Assembly (NCBI GenBank): GCA_028290285.1
Contig: JAQGKD010000043.1
Coordinates: 156,941-220,940 of the forward strand
DNA: 64,000 bases
Source: Hyphomicrobiales bacterium
Lineage (GTDB): Bacteria > Pseudomonadota > Alphaproteobacteria > Rhizobiales > Beijerinckiaceae
Direction: 5' to 3'
Made by a program: the position numbers and the translations under genes. The notes beneath the pieces were generated by a model. The model was given only the letters and a program-made list of their open reading frames with translations. It did no database searches and was not told the origin of the DNA. This document shows positions 57,331 to 64,000 of this stretch, in pieces; position 1 is the stretch's first letter, and each line of letters opens with the position of its first letter.

Positions 57331-58848
57331 ATGATTCTCGCCAGAAACGACGCGCCGGGGAGGCTCGTCGCCCTCTCGCCCATCGCCATCGTCGATATCG
57401 GCTCCAACTCTGTTCGCCTCGTCGCCTATGAGGGGTTGTCGCGTTCGCCGACTCCGATCTTCAACGACAAGGTGCTTTGCGGCCTCGGGCGCGGCGTCGC
57501 CACGACGGGGCGCCTTCCGCAGGAGGGCGTGGACCGTGCCCTTGCGGCCTTGCGGCGCTTTCGCGTGCTGTGCGAGGCGATGGACATCAGCGATATCTAC
57601 GTTCTGGCAACGGCGGCTGCGCGCGACGCGTCCAACGGGCCGGACTTTCTGGACGCCGCGGCGCAGGCAATAGGCGCGCCCATCGAGCTTCTGTCGGGGC
57701 GTCGCGAAGCAGAGCTTTCGGCGCTCGGCATCGTCTCCGGTTTCTGGAAGCCGGATGGGGTCGCCGGCGATCTTGGGGGCGGCTCGCTGGAACTCAACGA
57801 CGTCAAGGGTTCGAAGCTCGGCGAGGGCGTGACCTTGCGGCTGGGCGGCCTGTCACTGATGGACGTGTCGGATCGCTCGCCCAAGAAGGCCGTGAAGATC
57901 GTGCGCGACGCGCTTGAGGGCGCCAAGCCACTGAAAAAGCTTGAAGGCCGCACCTTCTACGCCATCGGCGGCACATGGCGCGCATTGGCTCGGCTGCACA
58001 TGCGGCAGCGGAACTACCCGCTGAACGTCATGCATAATTACGTTATCCCGGCCCGTGATGCGGCGGATTTCGCGGCTCTCGTCGAGCGCGTTCATGCCGA
58101 TACGCTGAACTCCATCGGCTCGGTGCCTTCGGCGCGGCGGCCTCTGCTCGCCTATGGCGCGGTGGTGCTGGACGAGATCATCCGTCAAGCCAAGCCCAAG
58201 GAGATCGTGGTGTCGGCGCTCGGCGTTCGCGAGGGGCTGCTGTTCGAGCGGCTCGATGCGGAAGAACGCAGGCTCGATCCCCTGCTGACGGCCGCGCGCG
58301 AGCTGAATGTGCTGCGGTCGCGCGCGCCCGTGCACGGCGAGGAATTGTGCGACTGGACGGATGCCTTCGTCCGCTCGACGCATATTGAAGAGACGGCCGA
58401 CGAGAAGCGGCTGCGGCATGCGGCCTGCCTGCTGACGGATATTGGCTGGCGCGCGCATCCCGATTATCGGGGCGAGCAATCGCTGAACATCATCGCCCAT
58501 GCGGCCTTCATCGGGATTGACCATCCCGGCCGGGCCTTCCTGGCGCTCGCTGCGTCCTACCGGCATATCGGGCCGGATGAGGACGTGAGCCCGCAGATCC
58601 GCACGCTTGCCTCCCCCCGGATGCTGGACCGCGCGCATATCCTGGGCGCGACGATGCGGCTCGCCTATGTGATCTCGGCGGCGATGCCCGGCGTGCTTCC
58701 CCGCGCGTCGTTGCTTTGCGAGAAGGACAAGCTGGTGTTGACGCTGCCGGCGAGGCTTGCCGATCTCGCCAACGAGCGGGTGAATAGCCGGATGAAACAG
58801 CTGTCCCGGCTGATCGGGCGTGAGGCTTCTGTCCGCAAGCTGGTTTGA
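57331..58848 (+). CDS. ppx: Exopolyphosphatase (Ppx/GppA family)
   Basis: Releases phosphate from polyphosphate chains; relatives cleave pppGpp. The 505-residue product has the ASKHA fold motifs IAIVDIGSNSVRLVAYE (phosphate 1), VLATAAARDASNG, GVAGDLGGGSLELNDVKG (phosphate 2) and FYAIGGTWRALARLH. A C-terminal HD-like helical domain follows (HAACLLTDIGWRAHPDY and ASYRHIG). The length of about 500 fits the longer PPX form. Co-transcription with ppk is likely. A dispersed repeat follows directly. Confidence 0.95.
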   Translation: MILARNDAPGRLVALSPIAIVDIGSNSVRLVAYEGLSRSPTPIFNDKVLCGLGRGVATTGRLPQEGVDRALAALRRFRVLCEAMDISDIYVLATAAARDASNGPDFLDAAAQAIGAPIELLSGRREAELSALGIVSGFWKPDGVAGDLGGGSLELNDVKGSKLGEGVTLRLGGLSLMDVSDRSPKKAVKIVRDALEGAKPLKKLEGRTFYAIGGTWRALARLHMRQRNYPLNVMHNYVIPARDAADFAALVERVHADTLNSIGSVPSARRPLLAYGAVVLDEIIRQAKPKEIVVSALGVREGLLFERLDAEERRLDPLLTAARELNVLRSRAPVHGEELCDWTDAFVRSTHIEETADEKRLRHAACLLTDIGWRAHPDYRGEQSLNIIAHAAFIGIDHPGRAFLALAASYRHIGPDEDVSPQIRTLASPRMLDRAHILGATMRLAYVISAAMPGVLPRASLLCEKDKLVLTLPARLADLANERVNSRMKQLSRLIGREASVRKLV

Positions 58849-58858
58849 GGACAACGCA

Positions 58859-58984
58859 CCCCGCTTCTCCCGGTGGGAGAAGCTGTCGCGGAGCCGACTG
58901 ATGAGGGGTTACGATCTTTGTCCTGAGGGTCTGTAACCCCTCATCCGGCCGCTCGCGCGGCCACCTTCTCCCAACGGGAGAAGG
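58859..58984. repeat. Dispersed intergenic inverted repeat, copy B
   Basis: About 125 bp with CTTCTCCCGGTGGGAGAAG on the left and CTTCTCCCAACGGGAGAAG on the right. It shares GAGGGGTTACGATCT (58903-58917) and AACCCCTCATCCGGCCG (58935-58951) with copy A. It lies between ppx and rnd, whose 3' ends converge here, and could act as a two-way terminator. Confidence 0.85.
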
Positions 58985-59002
58985 GCAGGCGAGCGATCGT
59001 CC

Positions 59003-60172
59003 TTACTCGGCCACCTGTGGGGCGTCCTGCCATTCCAGCGTGACGACCTTGTTGTTCTCGACCGTCAGGGCCAGCCGCCCGTGCTTCAGTTCGAGTGCCT
59101 TGGCGCCGAAGAGTTCGCCTCTCCACCCCGAGAGCGCGGCGACTTTGGCGCGGTCGTCGGATGCAATGGCCTCAAGATCCTCGACCGTCGCGATCATCTT
59201 GGCAGCGACTCCGTGCCGCTCACTGACCTGACGCAGCAGGACCTTGAGCAACTCGACCGTTGCGCCACCGCCATTGGAGCGGCGTTCACGTTCGATGCGC
59301 GGCAGGCCCTTGGGGTCGCGCTCGAGCCCGCGTTCGATGGCGACCAGAATGTCCGCTCCCGAGCGTGAGCGTTCCATGCCGCGCGGGAAGGCGCGCAGAT
59401 TGCCGAGCGCCTCGGCCGTACGGGGCGCTGCCAGCGCGATTTCGATGAGAATGTCATCCTTCAGGATGCGCGAACGCGGCACGTCCTTGCTCTGGGCCTC
59501 GCGCTCGCGCCAGGCGCAGAGATCCATCAGGACGGCAAGATCGCGCGGCTTGCGGGCGCGGTGGCGGAAGCGCTCCCAGGCGTTTTCCGGGTGCTGCTCG
59601 TAGGTGCCGGGCGAACAGAGGGTCTTCATTTCGTCGCCGAGCCAGGCAATGCGGCCGCTGTTTTCGAGCTTCGCCACGAGAGCGCGGTAGATGTCGCGCA
59701 GATAGGTGACGTCGGCCAGCGCATAGGTGATCTGCGCGTCCGAAAGCGGGCGGCGCGACCAGTCGGTGAAGCGCGATGATTTGTCGAGCGTCACCTTGCA
59801 GATGGATTGGGCGAGTTCGCCATAGGCGACCTGATCGCCATAGCCGCAGACCATGGCGGCAACCTGCGTGTCGAACAGGGGCGCCGGGATCATCTTGGCG
59901 AGGTGCCAGACGATTTCGAGGTCCTGCCGCGCAGCGTGGAACACCTTGACCACGTTGGGATTTGCCATCAGCTCGAAGAGCGGAGTGAGGTCTATTCCCT
60001 CGGCCATCGCGTCCACGGCCACGGCCTCGTCGTCCGAGGCGAGCTGGACCACGCAGAGGCGGGGCCAAAAGGTCGTTTCACGGAGAAATTCCGTGTCGAC
60101 GGTCACGAAGGGGTGCTGAGCGAGCCGCTGGCACGTCTCCGCAAGCGACTCGGTTGAAGTAATAAGGCTCAT
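59003..60172 (-). CDS. rnd: Ribonuclease D
   Basis: 3'-5' exoribonuclease in tRNA 3' maturation. The 389-residue product has the DEDD motifs: [18 protein letters not shown] (D, E), [16 protein letters not shown] (D) and [15 protein letters not shown] (Y-x3-D). After that there is an HRDC domain in the region 205-290 ([20 protein letters not shown] and [10 protein letters not shown]). The ATG start at 60172 gives the usual N-terminus. It is divergent from aspS with 189 bp between and convergent with ppx. Confidence 0.95.
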   Translation of the reverse strand: MSLITSTESLAETCQRLAQHPFVTVDTEFLRETTFWPRLCVVQLASDDEAVAVDAMAEGIDLTPLFELMANPNVVKVFHAARQDLEIVWHLAKMIPAPLFDTQVAAMVCGYGDQVAYGELAQSICKVTLDKSSRFTDWSRRPLSDAQITYALADVTYLRDIYRALVAKLENSGRIAWLGDEMKTLCSPGTYEQHPENAWERFRHRARKPRDLAVLMDLCAWREREAQSKDVPRSRILKDDILIEIALAAPRTAEALGNLRAFPRGMERSRSGADILVAIERGLERDPKGLPRIERERRSNGGGATVELLKVLLRQVSERHGVAAKMIATVEDLEAIASDDRAKVAALSGWRGELFGAKALELKHGRLALTVENNKVVTLEWQDAPQVAE

Positions 60173-60361
60173 GTTTTCTGGCTATACCGGGAAAATCCCT
60201 GCGAGGCGAGAGGCGTTCCCGCCGCAGGCGAAGATCCTCGTAGTCACTGCCTCGCGCGGTGGAGCCGAAGCCTGAAGCGTTCGGTTGCCGCATTCTTGAC
60301 AAAGGCCAGTCCCCATGTGCTTTTCGCGCCTGAATTGCACACCTGTACCTTGAGAGTTCCG

Positions 60362-62137
60362 ATGCATCCCTATCGCACGCATACCTGTGGCCAGATCCGT
60401 GACACCGATGCCGGACAGAAAATTCGGCTCTCGGGCTGGTGCCATCGCATCCGCGACCATGGCGGTGTGCTCTTCATTGACCTGCGCGATCATTACGGCC
60501 TGACGCAATGCGTCGTGGACCCGGATTCCCCAGCCTTTCCGGCGGCTGAGAAGCTGCGCTCGGAGTGGGTCGTGCGGATCGACGGCTCCGTGCGTGCACG
60601 CCCGGCCGGGACCGAGAACAAGGACATGCCGACCGGTCTGGTGGAGGTCTATGTCACGGCCATCGAAGTGCTCGGGCCCTCGGCCGAATTGCCGCTGCCG
60701 GTGTTCGGCGACCAGGATTATCCGGAAGAGACGCGGCTGAAATACCGCTTCCTCGACCTGCGCCGCGACCGCCTGCACAAGAACATCATGCTGCGCGGCC
60801 AGGTGATCGACGCCATGCGCTCGCGCATGAAGGGGCAGGGGTTCTTTGAATTCCAGACGCCGATCCTGACCGCCTCCAGCCCTGAAGGTGCACGCGACTT
60901 TCTCGTGCCCTCGCGCCTTCATCCCGGCAAGTTCTACGCGCTGCCGCAGGCGCCGCAGCAGTACAAGCAGCTGATCATGATGGCGGGCTTCGACCGCTAC
61001 TTCCAGATCGCGCCCTGCTTCCGCGACGAGGACCCGCGCGCCGACCGCCTGCCGGGGGAATTCTACCAGCTCGACCTCGAAATGAGCTTCATCGAGCAGG
61101 AAGACGTGTTCAACGCCGTCGAACCGGTGATTGGCGGGATCTTCGAGGCCTTCGGCAACGGCAAGCCGGTGACGCCCGCGCCGTGGCCGCGCATTCCCTA
61201 TGCCGAGGCGATGCGCAAGTACGGCTCCGACAAGCCCGATCTGCGCAACCCGCTGGTCATGCAGGATGTCTCCGAGCATTTCCGCGGCTCGAACTTCAAG
61301 GTCTTCGCGCGCATGCTCGAAGATCCCAAGAACCAGATCTGGGCCATCCCCGCACCGGGCGGCGGCGCACGCACCTTCTGCGACCGCATGAATTCCTGGG
61401 CGCAGGGCGAGGGCCAGCCGGGGCTGGGGTATGTCATGTATCGCGAAGAGGGCGGCGCGGGTCCTGTCGCCAACAACATCGGCCCGGAGCGCACGGAAGC
61501 GGTTCGCCAGCAGCTCGGACTGGCTGCTGGAGATGCCGCGTTCTTCGTCGCGGGCGACCCTGAGAAATTCGTGAAGTTCGCGGGCGCCGCCCGCACCAAG
61601 GTCGGCACGGACCTGAAGCTCGTTGACGAGGATCGCTACGAACTCGCCTGGATCGTCGACTTCCCGATGTACGAGTGGAACGAAGACGACAAGAAGGTCG
61701 ATTTCGCACATAACCCCTTCTCCATGCCCCAGGGCGGAATGGATGCGCTGCAGAACCAGGATCCGCTGACGATCCGCGCCTTCCAGTACGACATCGCCTG
61801 CAACGGCTTCGAGATCGCTTCGGGCGGTATCCGCAACCATCGTCCAGAGGGCATGGTCAAGGCCTTCGAGATCGCAGGCTATGGCGAGGAGACGGTGGTC
61901 GAGCGCTTCGGCGGGATGTATCGCGCATTCCAGTACGGCGCGCCTCCTCACGGCGGCATGGCGGCGGGGGTGGACCGCATCGTGATGTTGCTCTGCGGCG
62001 CGCAGAACCTGCGCGAAGTCTCGATCTTCCCGATGAACCAGCAAGCGGTCGATCTGCTGATGGGTTCGCCGAGCGAGGCGACCAATCAGCAATTGCGCGA
62101 CTTGCACATCCGGCTGAATTTGCCCGAGCCGAAGTAA
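60362..62137 (+). CDS. aspS: Aspartyl-tRNA synthetase
   Basis: Class II synthetase of 591 residues. It has the N-terminal OB-fold anticodon-binding domain ([19 protein letters not shown]), motif 1 and the flanking [16 protein letters not shown], motif 2 with [19 protein letters not shown], the bacterial GAD insertion (about residues 290-420) and motif 3 [15 protein letters not shown]. The presence of GAD marks the bacterial type. Alphaproteobacterial enzymes are often non-discriminating, charging tRNA-Asn as well, but that cannot be read from this sequence. ATG 60362 is preferred; the upstream in-frame start at 60296 is unlikely. Confidence 0.97.
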   Translation: MHPYRTHTCGQIRDTDAGQKIRLSGWCHRIRDHGGVLFIDLRDHYGLTQCVVDPDSPAFPAAEKLRSEWVVRIDGSVRARPAGTENKDMPTGLVEVYVTAIEVLGPSAELPLPVFGDQDYPEETRLKYRFLDLRRDRLHKNIMLRGQVIDAMRSRMKGQGFFEFQTPILTASSPEGARDFLVPSRLHPGKFYALPQAPQQYKQLIMMAGFDRYFQIAPCFRDEDPRADRLPGEFYQLDLEMSFIEQEDVFNAVEPVIGGIFEAFGNGKPVTPAPWPRIPYAEAMRKYGSDKPDLRNPLVMQDVSEHFRGSNFKVFARMLEDPKNQIWAIPAPGGGARTFCDRMNSWAQGEGQPGLGYVMYREEGGAGPVANNIGPERTEAVRQQLGLAAGDAAFFVAGDPEKFVKFAGAARTKVGTDLKLVDEDRYELAWIVDFPMYEWNEDDKKVDFAHNPFSMPQGGMDALQNQDPLTIRAFQYDIACNGFEIASGGIRNHRPEGMVKAFEIAGYGEETVVERFGGMYRAFQYGAPPHGGMAAGVDRIVMLLCGAQNLREVSIFPMNQQAVDLLMGSPSEATNQQLRDLHIRLNLPEPK

Positions 62138-62152
62138 GCGTTGAAGCGTTAG

Positions 62153-62172
62153 CCGGGCGAGAAATCGCCCGG
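62153..62172. terminator. Short hairpin between convergent aspS and the fucosyltransferase gene
   Basis: CCGGGCGA (62153-62160), loop GAAA, TCGCCCGG (62165-62172). A stable 8-bp stem with a GNRA-type loop but no T run, so only a weak or Rho-assisted terminator. Confidence 0.5.
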
Positions 62173-62187
62173 TGGGGCGCAGAGCGT

Positions 62188-63285
62188 TCAGGCCATCGGC
62201 TTGAAGATCGCCTTTGCCTTGCGGAGCGCCATTGTGGTGAAGTCGGGCAAAGCCGCGAGCGGGTTCGCCTTGCGGGCCGCGCGGCGGCTGCGCAGGGTGC
62301 CGCCGGGTGCAGATGCGGCCAGGGCGTCGAGCCTGCGGATGTGCCTTGCGACGAGGGCGAAGAGATTGTGCTCCTCCAGCACGCGGCGGCGCGCCTCCAT
62401 GATTGCAGGAAGGCGCTTCTCCCACTCATTGTTTTCGATGGCGCCACGGATGATTTCGGCTGCACCCTCTGCGTCGTGAATGTCGATCGGAATGAAGCTC
62501 GCTTCGGGAAAATAGTCCCCCGCATTCGGCGCCCCGAAATAGAAGGGCAGGGTACATGCGAGGAACGAATCCGCGAGCTTTTCGGTCCAGTGATGCGGGC
62601 CTTCGAAATTCTCGACGGCGACATGATAGCGATAGGGGCCGAGCGCCTCCGCCTTGTCGTCCATGGCGCGCACACCGTGGCCGAAGACTTCGAGTTCAGG
62701 AATGAGCCGCGCGAGCTTCTGGGTGAAGTCCCAACGCAAATTGTGCAGCGTATGCCGCTGGCGCTTCGATGAGCAGACCGTCGAGATCACGCGAGTCTTG
62801 TCGAGCGGCGGCGTGGACGAGAGTTCGTCGTAGTTCATCATGTCGGTCGAGCCGAGACCGTAATACCAGCGCAGTCCGGCCTGCGAATGGACGTGACCGC
62901 GATGGCGGATTACTTCCGGCTCCTGGCTGGAAATCACCACGCCGAATTGCGACAGGAATGCCGAGCCGTAGAGCTTGATCGTGCTCGGCTCCATCGTCAG
63001 AAGGATCGTGTGCTCCGGCGGGCAGGCCAGCTCCATAGTCCGCGTCGAGAAGCGCTCGCCCGGAATGGTCGGAAGATCGTCGTAGACCACGAGCCAGTCA
63101 TAGTCCTCTTCGTCGAGGTCGAAGAGGAACCGGCAGCCGTGATAATCGGGCCCGTGGCCCGGCAATTGACGTTGCCAGATGCGTGGAGCGACATTGTGCG
63201 GCACGCGTCCGACGAATTTGACGCGAACGGGTGCGGAGGGCTCGCGCCCGGTCTCCGTCGTGTCGTTCGTCAATGAATTGTCCAT
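62188..63285 (-). CDS. Glycosyltransferase family 10 (alpha-1,3-fucosyltransferase-like)
   Basis: Would transfer L-fucose from GDP-fucose to a surface glycan. The 365-residue product has the GT10 C-terminal donor-binding domain: VISTVCSSKRQRHTLHNLRW, then YRYHVAVENFEGPHHWTEKL, FLACTLPFYFGAPNAGDYFP and SFIPIDIHD. No signal peptide or strong membrane anchor is seen, as in bacterial forms. ATG 63285 gives a normal length; earlier in-frame codons to 63417 overlap gmd. It is 25 bp downstream of a GDP-mannose 4,6-dehydratase gene that makes the precursor of GDP-fucose, strongly supporting the call. Confidence 0.88.
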   Translation of the reverse strand: MDNSLTNDTTETGREPSAPVRVKFVGRVPHNVAPRIWQRQLPGHGPDYHGCRFLFDLDEEDYDWLVVYDDLPTIPGERFSTRTMELACPPEHTILLTMEPSTIKLYGSAFLSQFGVVISSQEPEVIRHRGHVHSQAGLRWYYGLGSTDMMNYDELSSTPPLDKTRVISTVCSSKRQRHTLHNLRWDFTQKLARLIPELEVFGHGVRAMDDKAEALGPYRYHVAVENFEGPHHWTEKLADSFLACTLPFYFGAPNAGDYFPEASFIPIDIHDAEGAAEIIRGAIENNEWEKRLPAIMEARRRVLEEHNLFALVARHIRRLDALAASAPGGTLRSRRAARKANPLAALPDFTTMALRKAKAIFKPMA

Positions 63286-63310
63286 TGTGCTGCATCCTGA
63301 ACGCGCGTGC

Positions 63311-64000
<690 letters not shown>

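Noticed and set aside
60182..62425. 747-codon open frame on the minus strand opposite aspS
   Set aside because: The plus-strand frame is an unmistakable aspartyl-tRNA synthetase; the antisense frame is a by-product of high GC at third codon positions and shows no domain.

Overview
The window is a GC-rich stretch of bacterial chromosome. It looks like an alphaproteobacterium of the order Hyphomicrobiales (Rhizobiales), inferred from gene content and order: a Ros/MucR regulator, rplM-rpsI near O-acetylhomoserine sulfhydrylase and type-2 argC, a class I PHA synthase, and the run purM-purN / CDP-alcohol phosphotransferase / AI-2E permease / hdaA / ppk / ppx / rnd / aspS. Genus cannot be named from what is visible. 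There is no rRNA operon, complete mobile element or CRISPR array.

Layout. 0-4 kb: end of an exopolysaccharide locus, with an undecaprenyl-phosphate sugar transferase and a Wza-like export lipoprotein on the minus strand, divergent from a Wzz-type protein fused to a degenerate tyrosine-kinase domain. 4-16 kb: housekeeping genes (ctaA, a DUF2339 giant membrane protein, O-acetylhomoserine sulfhydrylase, rplM-rpsI, mucR, an agmatinase-family enzyme, argC) plus an untracked 28-residue membrane microprotein gene with its own promoter and terminator. 16-26 kb: FadL-type porin, a long PHA synthase, alaC-like aminotransferase, a repeat protein, hom and recJ. 26.5-27.5 kb: tRNA-Glu(TTC) followed by an AT-rich islet holding a small membrane protein gene and a frame-disrupted NTF2-like domain gene.

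27.5-43 kb is the accessory and signalling part: DUF1800-DUF1501 pair, two orphan solute-binding proteins, a secreted alpha/beta hydrolase, a frame-disrupted DCC thioredoxin-like gene, two sensor kinases without a partner regulator beside them, small stress-type proteins (DUF2171, PhnA-like, DUF6894) and a Crp/Fnr regulator. 43-62 kb is conserved core: ABC-F ATPase, katG, ndk, a molybdopterin oxidoreductase, purM-purN, phospholipid synthase-type enzyme, hdaA, polyphosphate kinase and exopolyphosphatase, RNase D and aspS. The right edge returns to surface glycans with a GDP-mannose 4,6-dehydratase (cut by the window end) and a GT10 fucosyltransferase.

Themes: surface polysaccharide genes at both ends with a MucR regulator between them; carbon and phosphate storage (PHA synthase, Ppk/Ppx); oxidative and general stress (KatG, sensor kinases, small stress proteins). 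A pair of ~125-bp intergenic inverted repeats (near 48.0 and 58.9 kb) belongs to one dispersed family. Two genes carry single-base lesions at G runs, which may be real pseudogenes or assembly errors. No clearly new multi-gene system is visible. The best candidates for undescribed biology are the 28-residue membrane protein, the tRNA-Glu islet, the degenerate kinase fusion, the PHA synthase extension and a perfect operator-like dyad upstream of the DUF6894 gene.
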